NCBI RefSeq assembly: GCF_963678635.1
Contig: NC_087064.1
Span: 1,115,926-1,179,925 of the forward strand
DNA: 64,000 bases
Source of the DNA: Symsagittifera roscoffensis
Taxonomy: Eukaryota; Xenacoelomorpha; Acoela; Convolutidae
Direction: 5' to 3'
A program made the translations under genes and the position numbers. Of the stretch, positions 46,501 through 61,200 are shown piece after piece (position 1 is the first letter of the stretch; every line of letters begins with the position of its first letter). A model generated the notes under the pieces. That model was not told where the DNA came from. It did no database searches and saw only the letters and a program-made list of their open reading frames with translations.

Positions 46501-49500
46501 CCGCATGTAACCCACACTCAAACTCGCCAGACACTCGAAGGTAGGCCAGACCTCTTTCTATTTTGTGGATAACCAGACTGGTCCGCATATTGACAATTAT
46601 CAAACTCACCAGACACTCCAAGGTAGGCCAGATCTCTGTCTATGTTGAGGATAAGCAGACTGGTCCGCCTATATCCCATAATCGAACTCATTAGAGACTT
46701 CAAGGTAGGCCAGACCTCAGTCTATATTGCGGATAACCAGACTGGTCCGCATTTTCCCCATTCTCAAGCTCACCAGACACTCCAACGTAGGCCAGACTTG
46801 TGTCCATGTTAAGGGTAACCAGACTGGTCCGCATATTACCCATTCTCAATTTCACCAGACACTCCAAGGTAGGCCAGATCTCTCTCTATGTTGAGGATAA
46901 CCAGACTGGTCCGCATAATGCCCATTCTCAAAATCAACAGACACTTCAGGGTAGGCCAGACTTTGTCTATGTTGAGAATAACCAGACAGGTCCGCATAAT
47001 GCCCATTCTCAAAATCAACAGACACTCTCTAATGTAAACCAGACCTCTGTTTTGTTCAGGATAAGCAGGTTGGTCCGCATATAACCCATGCTCAAAATCA
47101 CCAGACACTCCAAGGTAGGCCAGACCTCTGTCTATGTTGAGGATAAGCAGAATGGTCCGCTTTTTCCCATAATCAAACTCAACAGACATTTCAAGGTAGG
47201 CCAGACCTCTGTCTTTGATGAGGAGAACCAGACTGGTCAGCATATTCCCCATTCTCAAACTCACCGTACACTCCAGGGTATGCTAGACCTCTATCTATGT
47301 TGGAGATAAGCTGACTGGTCCGCAAATACCCCACACTCAAACTCACCAGACACTCGAAGGTAGGCCAGACCTCTTTCTGTTTTGTGGATAACCAGACTGG
47401 TCCGCATATTGACATTTATCAAACTCACCAGACACTCCAAGGTAGGCCAGACCTCTGTCTATGTTGAGGATAAGCAGAATGGTCCGCTTTTTCCCATAAT
47501 CAAACTCAACAGACATTTCAAGGTAGGCCAGACCTCTGTCTTTGATGAGGAGAACCAGACTGGTCAGCATATTCCCCATTCTCAAACTCACCGTACACTC
47601 CAGGGTATGCTAGACCTCTATCTATGTTGGAGATAAGCTGACTGGTCCGCATATTCCCCATTCACGAACTCACCTGACACTCCAAGAAAGGCCAGACCTC
47701 TGTTTATGTTTAGGATATCCTGACTGGTCCGCATGTAACCCACACTCAAACTCGCCAGACACTCGAAGGTAGGCCAGACCTCTTTCTATTTTGTGGATAA
47801 CCAGACTGGTCCGCATATTGACAATTATCAAACTCACCAGACACTCCAAGGTAGGCCAGATCTCTGTCTATGTTGAGGATAAGCAGACTGGTCCTCATTT
47901 TCCCCATTCTCAAGCTCACCAGACACTCCAACGTAGGCCAGACTTGTGTCCATGTTAAGGGTAACCAGACTGGTCCGCATATTACCCATTCTCAATTTCA
48001 CCAGACACTCCAAGGTAGGCCAGATCTCTGTCAATGTTGAGGATAACCAGAATGGTCCGCATAATGCCCATTCTCAAAATCAACAGACACTTCAGGGTAG
48101 GCCAGACTTTGTCTATGTTGAGAATAACAAGACAGGTCCGCAAATACCCCACACTCAAACTCACTAGACACTCGAAGGTAGGCCAGACCTCTTTCTAATT
48201 TGTGGATAACCAGACTGGTCCTCATATTTACATTTATCAAACTCACCAGACACTCCAAGGTAGGCCAGACCTCTGTCTTTGTTGAGGAGAACCAGACTGG
48301 TCAGCATATTCCCCATTCTCAAACTCACCGTACACTCCAGGGTATGCTAGACCTCTATCTATGTTGGAGATAAGCTGACTGGTCCGCATATTCCCCATTC
48401 ACGAACTCACCTGACACTCCAAGAAAGGCCAGACCTCTGTTTATGTTTAGGATATCCTGACTGGTCCGCATGTAACCCACACTCAAACTCGCCAGACACT
48501 CGAAGGTAGGCCAGACCTCTTTCTATTTTGTGGATAACCAGACTGGTCCGCATATTGAAAATTATCAAACTCACCAGACACTCCAAGGTAGGCCAGATCT
48601 CTGTCTATGTTGAGGATAAGCAGACTGGTCCGCCTATATCCCATAATCAAACTCATTAGAGACTTCAAGGTAGGCCAGACCTCAGTATATATTGCGGATA
48701 ACCAGACTGGTCCGCATTTTCCCCATTCTCAAACTCACCAGACACTCCAACGTAGGCCAGACTTGTGTCCATGTTAAGGATAACCAGACTGGTCCGCATA
48801 TTACCCATTCTCAATTTCACCAGACACTCCAAGGTAGGCCAGATCTCTGTCAATGTTGAGGATAACCAGAATGGTCCGCATAATGCCCATTCTCAAAATC
48901 AACAGACACTTCAGGGGGGGGGGGGGGTAGGCCAGACTTTGTCTATGTTGAGAATAACAAGACAGGTCCGCAAATACCCCACACTCAAACTCACTAGACA
49001 CTCGAAGGTAGGCCAGACCTCTTTCTAATTTGTGGATAACCAGACTGGTCCTCATATTGACATTTATCAAACTCACCAGACACTCCAAGGTAGGCCAGAC
49101 CTCTGTCTTTGTTGAGGAGAACCAGACTGGTCAGCATATTCCCCATTCTCAAACTCACCGTACACTCCAGGGTATGCTAGACCTCTATCTATGTTGGAGA
49201 TAAGCTGACTGGTCCGCATATTCCCCATTCACGAACTCACCTGACACTCCAAGAAAGGCCAGACCTCTGTTTATGTTTAGGATATCCTGACTGGTCCGCA
49301 TGTAACCCACACTCAAACTCGCCAGACACTCGAAGGTAGGCCAGACCTCTTTCTATTTTGTGGATAACCAGACTGGTCCGCATATTGACAATTATCAAAC
49401 TCACCAGACACTCCAAGGTAGGCCAGATCTCTGTCTATGTTGAGGATAAGCAGACTGGTCCGCCTATATCCCATAATCAAACTATTTAGAGACTTCAAGG

Positions 49501-49990
49501 TAGGCCAGACCTCAGTATATATTGCGGATAACCAGACTGGTCCGCATTTTCCCCATTCTCAAACTCACCAGACACTCCAACGTAGGCCAGACTTGTGTCC
49601 ATGTTAAGGATAACCAGACTGGTCCGCATATTACCCATTCTCAATTTCACCAGACACTCCAAGGTAGGCCAGACCTCTGTCTATGCTGAGGATAACCAGA
49701 CTGGTCCGCATAATGCCCATTCTCAAAATCAACAGACACTTCAGGGTAGGCCAGACTTTGTCTATGTTGAGAATAACGAGACAGGTCCGCATAATGCCCG
49801 TTCTCAAAATCAACAGACACTCTCCAATGTAAACCAGACCTCTGTTTTGTTCAGGATAAGCAGGTTGGTCCGCATATAACCCATGCTCAAAATCACCAGA
49901 CACTCCAAGGTAGGCCAGACCTCTGTCTATGTTTAGGATAACGAGACTGGTCCGCATATACCCCATACTTAAACTCACCAGACACTCCAA
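40550..49990 (+). repeat. Nested higher-order repeats of 1,066, 1,228 and 983 bp (13, 15 and 12 units)
   Basis: Landmark units recur at 40947, 42013, 43241, 44307, 46518 and 47746, with steps 1066, 1228, 1066, 2211 and 1228. A second landmark runs 41229, 42295, 43523, 44589, 45572 and 46800, with steps 1066, 1228, 1066, 983 and 1228. The 1066 and 1228 blocks together form a 2,294-bp second-level repeat (40947 to 43241, 42013 to 44307). Copies are nearly identical. This is a layered structure like that of primate alpha satellite. Confidence 0.9.
48914..48927 (+). repeat. Run of 14 G inside one satellite unit
   Basis: Where sibling units read TTCAGGGTAGGCC, this unit has 14 G before TAGGCC. 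It is the only long homopolymer I found in the array and may be real slippage or a sequencing fault. Confidence 0.85.
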
Positions 49991-50159
49991 GGTAGGCCAG
50001 ACCTCTGTCTATGTTGAAGATAACCAGACTGGTCCGCAAAAACCCCACACTCAAACTCACTAGACACTCGAAGGTAGGCCAGACCTCTTTCTAATTTGTG
50101 GATAACCAGACTGGTCCTCATATTGACATTTATCAAACTCACCAGACACTCCAAGGTAG

Positions 50160-53125
50160 GCCAGACCTCTGTCTATGTTGAGGATAAGCAGAATGGTCCG
50201 CTTTTTTCCCATAATCAAACTCAACAGACATTTCAAGGTAGGCCAGACCTCTGTCTATGTTGAAGATAACCAGACTGGTCCGCATATTCCCCATTCACGA
50301 ACTCACCTGACACTCCAAGAAAGGCCAGACCTCTGTTTATGTTTAGGATATCCAGACTGGTCCGCATGTAACCCACACTCAAACTCACCAGACACTCGAA
50401 GGTAGGTCAGACCTCTTTCTATTTTGTGGATAACCAGACTGGTCCCCATATTGACAATTATCAAACTCACCAGACACTCCAAGGTAGGCCAGACCTCTGT
50501 CTATGTTGAGGATAAGCAGACTGGTCCGCCTATATCCCATAATCAAACTGAGCAGAGACTTCAAGGTAGGCCAGACCTCAGTCTATATTGCGGATAACCA
50601 GACTGGTCCGCATATTCCCCATTCTCAAACTCACCAGACACTCCAACACAGGCCAGACTTGTGTCTATGTTAAGGATAACAAGACTGGTCAGCATATTAT
50701 CCATTCTCAAAATCAACAGACACTCTCCAATGTAAACCAGACCTCTGTTTTTATTCAGGATAAGCAGGTTGGTCCGCATTTAACCCATGCTCAAAATCAC
50801 CAGTCATTCCAAGGTAGGCCAGACCTCTGTCTATGTTTAGGATAACCAGACTGGTCCGCATATACCCCATACGTAAACTCATCAGACACTCCAAGGTAGG
50901 CCAGACCTCTGTCTATGTTGAGGATAAGCAGAATGGTCCGCTTTTTTCCCATAATCAAACTCAACAGACATTTCAAGGTAGGCCAGACCTCTGTCTATGT
51001 TGAGGATAACCAGACTGGTCCGCATATTCCCCATTCACGAACTCACCTGACACTCCAAGAAAGGCCAGACCTCTGTTTATGTTTAGGATATCCAGACTGG
51101 TCCGCATGTAACCCACACTCAAACTCACCAGACACTCGAAGGTAGGTCAGACCTCTTTCTATGTTGTGGATAACCAGACTGGTCCGCATATTGACAATTA
51201 TCAAACTCACCAGACACTCCAAGGTAGGCCAGACCTCTGTCTATGTTGAGGATAAGCAGACTGGTCCGCCTATATCCCATAATCAAACTGAGCAAAGACT
51301 TCAAGGTAGGCCAGACCTCAGTCTATATTGCGGATAACCAGACTGGTCCGCATATTCCCCATTCTCAAACTCACCAGAAACTCCAACGTAGGCCAGACTT
51401 GTGTCTATGTTAAGGATAACCAGACTGGTCTGCATATACCCCATACGTAAACTCACCAGACACTCCAAGGTAGGCCAGACCACTGTCTATGTTGAAGATA
51501 ACCAGACTGGTCTGCAAATAACCCACACTCAAACTCACCAGACACTCGAAGGTAGGCCAGACCTCTTTCTATTTTGTGGATAACCAGACTGGTCCCCATA
51601 TTGAAAATTATCAAACTCACCAGACACTCCAAGGTAGGCCAGACCTCTGTCTATGATGAGGATAAGCAGACTGGTCCGCTTATTTCCCATAATCAAACTC
51701 AACAGATATTTCAAGGTAGGCCAGAACTCAGTCTATGTTGAGGATAACCAGACAGGTCCGCATATTCCCCATTCTCAATTTCACCAGTTACTCCAAGGTA
51801 GGCCAGACCTCTGTCTATGTTGAGGATAACCAGACTGGTCCGCATAATGCCCATTCTCAAAATCAACAGACACTCTCCAATGTAAACCAGACCTCTGTTT
51901 TTGTTTAGGATAAGCAAACTGGTCCGCAGATAACCCATGCTCAAAATCACCAGACACTCCAAGGTAGGCCAGACCTCAGTATATGTTGAGAATAACCAGA
52001 CTGGTCCGCATATAACCCATGCTCAAAATCAGCAGACACTCCAAGGTAGGCCAGACCTCTGTCTATGTTGAGGATAACCAGACTGGTCCGCATATACCCC
52101 ATACTTAAACTCACCGGATACTCCAAGATAGGCTAGAAAGCTGACCATGTTGAGGATAACCAGACTGGTCCGCATTTTCCCCATTCTCAAACTCACCAGA
52201 CACTCCAACGTAGGCCAGACTTGTGTCTATGTTAAGGATAACCAGACTGGTCTGCATATTATCCCTTCTCAAAATCAACAGACACTCTCCAATGTAAACC
52301 AGACCTCTGTTTTTGTTCAGGATAAGCAGGTTGGTCCGCATTTAACCCATGCTCAAAATCACCAGTCATTCCAAGGTAGGCCAGACCTCTGTCTATGTTC
52401 AGGATAACCAGACTGGTCCGCATATACCCCATACGTAAACTCACCAGACACTCCAAGGTAGGCCAGACCTCTGTCCATGTCGAAGATAACCAGACTGGTC
52501 TGCAAATAACCCACACTCAAACTCACCAGACACTCGAAGGTAGGCCAGACCTCTTTCTATTTTGTGGATAACCAGACTGGTCCCCATATTGACAATTATC
52601 AAACTCACCAGACACTCCAAGGTAGGCCAGACCTCTGTCTATGATGAGGATAAGCAGACTGGTCCGCTTATTTCCCATAATCAAACTCCACAGATATTTC
52701 AAGGTAGGCCAGACCTCAGTCTATGTTGAGGATAACCAGACAGGTCCGCATATTCCCCATTCTCAATTTCACCAGTTACTCCAAGGTAGGCCAGACCTCT
52801 GTCTATGTTGAGGATAACCAGACTGGTCCGCATAATGCCCATTCTCAAAATCAACAGACACTCTCCAATGTAAACCAGACCTCTGTTTTTGTTTAGGATA
52901 AGCAAACTGGTCCGCATATAACCCATGCTCAAAATCACCAGACACTCCAAGGTAGGCCAGACATCTGTATATGTTGAGAATAACCAGACTGGTCCGCATT
53001 TAACCCATGCTCAAAATCACCAGACACTCCAAGGTAGGCCAGACCTCTGTCTATGTTGAGGATAACCAGACTGGTCCGCATATACCCCATACTTAAACTC
53101 ACCGGACACTCCAAGATAGGCTAGA
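50160..53125 (+). repeat. Higher-order repeats of about 740 bp (9 units) and 988 bp (12 units)
   Basis: Units at 50175-50405 recur at 50915-51145 (offset 740). Units at 51711-51962 recur at 52699-52950 (offset 988). Small indels explain the departures from multiples of 82. Confidence 0.82.
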
Positions 53126-56100
53126 AAGCTGACCATGTTGAGGATAACCAGACTGGTCCGCATATTCCCCATTCTCAAACTCACCAGACACTGCAGAGTA
53201 GCCAGATCTATGTCTTATTTAAGGATAAGCAGACTGGTCCGCATGTTCTCCATTCTCAATTTCACCGGACACTTAAAAGTAGGCCAGACCTTTGTATGTG
53301 TTGAGGATAACCAGACTGGTCCGCATAATCCCCATTCTCAAACTCACCAGACACTCCAGAGTAGCCAGATCTATGTCTATGTTAAGGATAACCAGACTGG
53401 TCCGCATATTCTCCAATCTCAATTTCACCGGACACTTAAAAGTAGGCCAGACCTCTGTCTATGTTGAGGATAACCAGACCGGTCCACAAACACCACATAC
53501 TTAAACTCACCGGACAATCCAAGATAGGCTAGGTCTTCTTTCTATTTTGTGAATAACCAGACTGGTCCGCATATTGACAATTATCAAACTCACCATACAC
53601 ACCAAGTTAGGCCAGACCTCTGTCTATGTTGAGGATAAGCAGACTGGTCCGCCTATATCCCATAATCAAACTCAGCAGACACTTCAAGGTCGGCCAGACC
53701 TCAGTCTATGTTGCGGATAACCAGACTGGTCCGCATATTCCCCATTCTCAAACTCGCCAGACACTCCAACGTACGCCAGACTTGTGTCTATGCTAAGGAT
53801 AACCAGACTGGTCCGCATATTACCCATTCTCAATTTCACCAGACACTCCAAGGTAGGCCAGACCTCTGTCTATGTTGAGGATAGCCAGACTGGTCCGCAT
53901 AATGTCAATTCTCATAATCAACAGACACTTCAGGGTAGGCCAGACTTTGTCTATGTTGAGGATAACCAGACTGGTCCGCATATTGTCCATTCTCAATTTC
54001 ACCAGACACTCCAAGGTAGGCCAGACCTCTTTCTATGTTGAGGATAACTAGACTGGTGCGCTTAATGCCCACTCTCAAAATCAACAGACACTCTCCAATG
54101 TAAACCAGACCTCTGTTTTTGTTCAGGATAAGCAGGTTGGTCCGCATATAATCTATACTCAAAATCATCAGACACTCCAAGGTAGGCCAGACCTCTGTCT
54201 ATGTTTAGGATCACCAGACTGGTCCGCAGATACCCCATACTTAAACTCACCAGACACTCCAAAGTAGGCCAGACCTCTGTCTATGTTGAATTTAACCAGA
54301 CTAGTCCGCAAATACCCCACACTCAAACTCACCAGACACTCGAAGGTAGGCCAGACCTTTTTATATTTTGTGGATAATCAGACTGGTCCGCATATTGACA
54401 ATTATCAAACTCACCAGACACTCCAAGGTAGGCCAGACCTCTGTCTATGTTGAGGATAAGCAGAATGGTCGGCTTATTTCCCATAATCAAACTCAACAGA
54501 CATTTCAAGGTAGGCCAGACCTCTGTCTATTTTGAGGAGAACCAGACTGGTCAGCATATTCCCCATTCTCAAACTCACCGTACACTCCAGGGTATGCTAG
54601 ATCTCTATCCATGTTGAGGATAACCAGACTGGTCCGCATATTCCCCATTCTCGAACTCACCTGACACTCCAAGGTAGGCCATACCTCTGTTTATGTTTAG
54701 GATAACCAGACTGGTCCGCAAATACCCCACACTCAAACTCACCAGATACTCGAAGGTAGGCGAGACCTCTTTCTATTTTGTGGATAACCAGACTGGTCCG
54801 CATATTGACAATTATCAAACTCACCAGACATTCCAAGGTAGGCAAGACCTCTGCCTATGTTGAGGATAAGCAGACTGGTCCACCTATATCCCATAATCAA
54901 ACTCAGTAGACACTTCAAGGTAGGCCAGACCTCAGTCTATGTTGCGGATAACCAGACTGGTCCGCATATTCCCCATTCTCAAACTCACAAGACTCTCCAA
55001 CGTAGGCCAGACTTGTGTCTATGTTAAGGATAACCAGACTGGTCAGCATATTCCCCAATCTCAAACTCACCGTACACTCCAAGGTAGGCCAGACCTCTGT
55101 TTATGTTTAGGATAACCATACTGGTCCGCATGTAACCCATACTCAAAGTCACCAGACACTCCAAGGTAGGCCAGACCTCTGTCTATGTTGAAGATAACCA
55201 GACTGGTCCGCAAATACCCCACACTCAAACTCACCAGACACTCGAAGGTAGGCCAGACCTCTTTCTAATTTGTGGATAACCATACTGGTCCGCATATTGA
55301 CAATTATCAAACTCACCAGACACTTCAAGGTAGGCAAGACCTCTGTCTATGTTGAGGATAAGCAGACTGGTCCGCCTATATCCCATTCTCAAACTCACCG
55401 TACACTCAAAGGTAGGCCAGACCTCTGTTTATGTTTAAAATAACCAGTCTGGTCCGCATGTAACCCATACTCAAACTCACCAGACACTCCTAGGTAGGCC
55501 AGACCTCTGTCTATGTTGAAGATAACCAGACTGGTCCGCAAATACCCCACACTCAAACTCACCAGACACTCGAAGGTAGGCCAGACCTCTTTCTAACTTG
55601 TGGATAACCAGACTGGTCCGCATATTGACAATTATCAAACTCACCAGACACTCCAAGGTAGGTAAGACCTCTGTCTATGTTGAGGATAAGCAGACTGGTC
55701 CGTCTATATCCCATAATCAAACTCAGCAGACACTTCAAGGTAGGCCAGAACTCGGTCTATGTTGCGGATAACCAGACTGGTCCGCAGATTCCCCATTTTC
55801 AAACTCACCAGACACTCCAACGTAGGCCAGACTTGTGTCTATGTTAACAAAAACCAGACTGGTCCGCATATTATCCATTCTCACACTCACCGTACACTCC
55901 AGGGTAGGCTAGACCTCTATCCATGTTGAGGATAACCAGACTGGTCCGCATATTCCCCATTCTCGAACTCACCTGACACTACAAGGTAGGCCAGACCTCT
56001 GTTTATATTTATGATAACCAGACTGGTCCGCATGTAACCCATACTCAAACTCACCAGACACTCCAAGGTAGGCCAGACCTCTGTCTATGTTGAAGATAAC

Positions 56101-58289
56101 CAGACTGGTCCGCAAATACCCCACACTCAAACTCACCAGACACTCGAAGGTAGGCCAGACCTCTTTCTATTTTGTGGATAACCAGACTGGTCCGCATATT
56201 CCCCATTTTCAAACTCACCAGACACTCCAACGTAGGCCAGACTTGTGTCTATGTTAACAAAAACCAGACTGGTCCGCATATTATCCATTCTCACACTCAC
56301 CGTACACTCCAGGGTATGCTAGACCTCTATCCATGTTGAGGATAACCAGACTGGTCCGCATATTCCCCATTCTCGAACTCACCTGACACTACAAGGTAGG
56401 CCAGACCTCTGTTTATGTTTAGGATAACCAGACTGGTCCGCATGTAACCCATACTCAAACTCACCAGACACTCCAAGGTAGGCAAGACCTCTGTCTATGT
56501 TGAGGATAAGCAGACTGGTCCGCCTATATACCATAATCAAACTCAGCAGACACTTCAACGTAGGCCAGACATCAGTCTATGTTGCGGATAACCAGACTGG
56601 TCCGCATATTCCCTATTCTCAAACTCACCAGACACTCCAACGTAGGCCAGACTTGTGTCTATGTTAAGGATAACCAGACTGGTCAGCATATTCCCCATTC
56701 TCAAACTCACCGTACACTCCAGGGTATGCTAGACCTCTATCCATGTTGAGGATAACCAGACTGGTCCGCATATTCCCCATTCTCGAACTCACCTGACACT
56801 CCAAGGTAGGCCAGACCTCTGTTTATGTTTAGGATAACCAGACTGGTCCGCATGTAACCCGTACTCAAACTCACCAGACACTCCAAGATAGGCCAGACCT
56901 CTGTCTATGTTGAAGATAACCAGACTGGTCCGCAAATACCCCACACTCAAACTCACCAGACACTCGAAAGTAGGCCAGACCTCGGTCTATGTTGCGGATA
57001 ACCAGACTGGTCCGCATATTCCCCATTCTCAAACTCACCAGACGCTCCAACGTAGGCCAGACTTGTGTCTATGTTAACAATAACCAGACTGGTCCGCATA
57101 TTATCAATTCTCACACTCACCGGACACTTCAGGGTAGGCCAGACCTTTGTCTATGTTGAGAATAACCAGACAGGTCCGCATATTCCCCATTCTCAATTTC
57201 ACCAGACACTCCAAGGTAGGCCAGACCTCTGTCTATGTTTAGGATAACGAAACTGGTCCGCATATACCCCATACTTAAACTCACCAGACACTCCAAGGTA
57301 GGCGAGACCTCTGTCTATGTTGAAGATAACCAGACTGGTCCGCAAATACCCCACACTCAAACTCACTAGACACTCGAAGGTAGGCCAGACCTCTTTCTAA
57401 TTTGTGGATAACCAGACTGGTCCTCATATTGACAACTATCAAACTCACCAGACACTCCAAGGTAGGCAAGACCTCTGTCTATGTTGAGGATGAGCAGACT
57501 GGTCCGCTTATTTCCCATAATCAAACTCAACAGACATTTTAAGGTAGGCCAGATCTGTGTCTATGATAAGGATAACCAGACTGGTCCGCATATTCCCCAT
57601 TCTCAAACTCACCAGACACTCCAGAGTAGCCAGATCTATGTCTATGTTTTGGACAACCAGACTGGTCCGCATGTTCTCCATTCTCAATTTCACCGGACAC
57701 TTAAATGTAGACCAGACCTCTGTCTGTGTTGAGGATAACCAGACTGGTCCGCATAATCCCCATTCTCAAAATCACCAGACACTCCCCAACGTATTCCAGA
57801 CCTCTATTTTTTTTAGGATAAGCAGATTGGTCCGCATATTTCCCATACTCAAACTCACCAGACACTCCAAGGTGGGCCAGAACTCTGTCTATGTTAGGGC
57901 TAACCAGAGTGGTACGCATATACCCCATTCTCAAACTCACGGGACACTCTCCAATGTAGACCAGACCTCTGTTTATGTTTAGGATAACCAGACTGGTCCG
58001 CATATAACTCATGCTCAAACTCACCAGACACTCCAGGTAGGCCATACTTCTGTCTATGTTGAGGATAACCAGACCGGTCCGCATATACCACATACTCGAA
58101 CTCAGCAGACACTCCAAGGTAGGCCAGACCTCTGTCTATGTTGAGGTAACTACACTGGTCCGCATATTCCCCATTCTCAAACTCACTAGACACTCGAAGG
58201 TAGGCCAGACCTCTTTCTAGTTTGTGGATAACCAGACTGGTCCTCATATTGACAACTATCAAACTCACCAGACACTCCAAGGTAGGCAA

Positions 58290-61200
58290 GACCTCTGTCT
58301 ATGTTGAGGATAAGCAGACTGGTCCGCTTATTTCCCATAATCAAACTCAACAGACATTTCAAGGTAGGCCAGATCTGTGTCTATGATAAGGATAACCAGA
58401 CTGGTCCGCATATTCCCCATTCTCAAACTCACCAGACACTCCAGAGTAGCCAGATCTATGTCTATGTTAAGGATAACCAGGCTGGTCCGCATGTTCTCCA
58501 TTCTCAATTTCACCGGACACTTAAATGTAGGCCAGACCTCTGTTTGTGTTGAGGATAACCAGACTGGTCCGCATAATCCCCATTCTCAAACTCACCAGAC
58601 ACTCCAGAGTAGCCAGATCTATGTCTATGTTAAGGATAACCAGGCTGGTCCGCATGTTCTCCATTCTCAATTTCACCGGACACTTAAATGTAGGCCAGAC
58701 CTCTGTCTGTGTTGAGGATAACCAGACTGGTCCGCATAACCCCCATTCTCAAAATCACCAGACACTCCCCAACGTATTCCGGACCTCTATTTTTTTAGGA
58801 TAAGCAGATTGGTCCGCATATTTCCCATACTCAAACTCACCAGACACTCCAAGGTGGGCCAGAACTCTGTCTATGTTAGGGCTAACCAGAGTGGTACGCA
58901 TATACCCCATTCTCAAACTCACCGGACACTCTCCAATGTAGACCAGACCTCTGTTTATGTTTAGGATAACCAGACTGGTCCGCATATAACTCATGCTCAA
59001 ACTCACCAGACACTCCAAGGTAGGCCAGACTTCTGTCTATGTTGAGGATAACCAGACCGGTCCGCATATACCACATACTCGAACTCACCAGACACTCCAA
59101 GGTAGGCCAGACCTCTGTCTATGTTGAGGTAACTACACTGGTCCGCATATTCCCCATTCTCAAACTCACCAGGCACTCCAACGTAGGCCAGACCTCTGTC
59201 TATGTTGAGGATAACCAGACTGGTCCGCATATTCCCCATTCTCAAACTCACCGGACACTTCAGGGTAGGCCAGACCTCTGTCTATGTTGACTATAATCAG
59301 ACTGGTCCGAATAATCAACATTCTCAAACTCACCAGACACTCTCCACGGTGGGCCAGACTTTGTCAATGTTTAGGATAACCAAACTGGTCCGCAAATAAC
59401 CCATACTCAAACTCACCAGACACTCCAAGGTAGGCAAAACCTCTGTTCATGTTGAGGATAACCAAACCAGTTCGCATATACCCCATAGTCAAACTCACCA
59501 GACACTCCAAGGTAGGCCATACCTCACTGGTCTGGTGTAACCGTGGTAAACCATAACTACACTGGTCCCCATATTCCCTAATCTCAAACTCACTAGACAA
59601 TCCAAGGTAGGCCATACCTCTGTCTATGTTGAGATTAACCAGACCGGTCCGCATATACCACATACTCGAACTCACCAGACACTCCAAGGTAGGCCAGACC
59701 TCTGTCTATGTTGAGGATAACCAGACCGGTCCGCATATACCACATACTCGAACTCACCAGACACTCCAAGGTAGGCCAGACCTCTGTCTATGTTGAGGTA
59801 ACTACACTGGTCCGCATATTCCCCATTCTCAAACTCACCAGACACTCCAAGGTAGGCAAGACCTCTGTCTATGTTGAGGATAAGCAGACTGGTCCGCTTA
59901 TTTCCCATAATCAAACTCAACAGACATTTCAAGGTAGGCCAGATCTGTGTCTATGATAAGGATAACCAGACTGGTCCGCATATTCCCCATTCTCAAACTC
60001 ACCAGACACTCCAGAGTAGCCAGATCTATGTCTATGTTAAGGATAACCAGGCTGGTCCGCATGTTCTCCATTCTCAATTTCACCGGACACTTAAATTTAG
60101 GCCAGACCTCTGTTTGTGTTGAGGATAACCAGACTGGTCCGCATAATCCCCATTCTCAAACTCACCAGACACTCCAGAGTAGCCAGATCTATGTCTATGT
60201 TAAGGATAACCAGGCTGGTCCGCATGTTCTCCATTCTCAATTTCACCGGACACTTAAATGTAGGCCAGACCTCTGTCTGTGTTGAGGATAACCAGACTGG
60301 TCCGCATAACCCCCATTCTCAAAATCACCAGACACTCCCCAACGTATTCCGGACCTCTATTTTTTTAGGATAAGCAGATTGGTCCGCATATTTCCCATAC
60401 TCAAACTCACCAGACACTCCAAGGTGGGCCAGAACTCTGTCTATGTTAGGGCTAACCAGAGTGGTACGCATATACCCCATTCTCAAACTCACCGGACACT
60501 CTCCAATGTAGACCAGACCTCTGTTTATGTTTAGGATAACCAGACTGGTCCGCATATAACTCATGCTCAAACTCACCAGACACTCCAAGGTAGGCCAGAC
60601 TTCTGTCTATGTTGAGGATAACCAGACCGGTCCGCATATACCACATATTCGAACTCACCAGACACTCCAAGGTAGGCCAGACCTCTGTCTATGTTGAGGT
60701 AACTACACTGGTCCGCATATTCCCCATTCTCAAAATCACCAGGCACTCCAACGTAGGCCAGACCTCTGTCTATGTTGAGGATAACCAGACTGGTCCGCAT
60801 ATTCCCCATTCTCAAACTCACCGGACACTTCAGGGTAGGCCAGACCTCTGTCTATGTTGACTATAATCAGACTGGTCCGAATAATCAACATTCTCAAACT
60901 CACCAGACACTCTCCACGGTGGGCCAGACTTTGTCAATGTTTAGGATAACCAAACTGGTCCGCAAATAACCCATACTCAAACTCACCAGACACTCCAAGG
61001 TAGGCAAAACCTCTGTTCATGTTGAGGATAACCAAACCAGTTCGCATATACCCCATAGTCAAACTCACCAGACACTCCAAGGTAGGCCATACCTCACTGG
61101 TCTGGTGTAACCGTGGTGAACCATAACTACACTGGTCCCCATATTCCCTAATCTCAAACTCACTAGACAATCCAAGGTAGGCCATACCTCTGTCTAGGTT

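Noticed and set aside
59520-59572. Inverted satellite unit
   Set aside because: A short piece looks like reversed TCTGGTG, but the rest does not match the reverse complement of the unit. It is better called an insertion.
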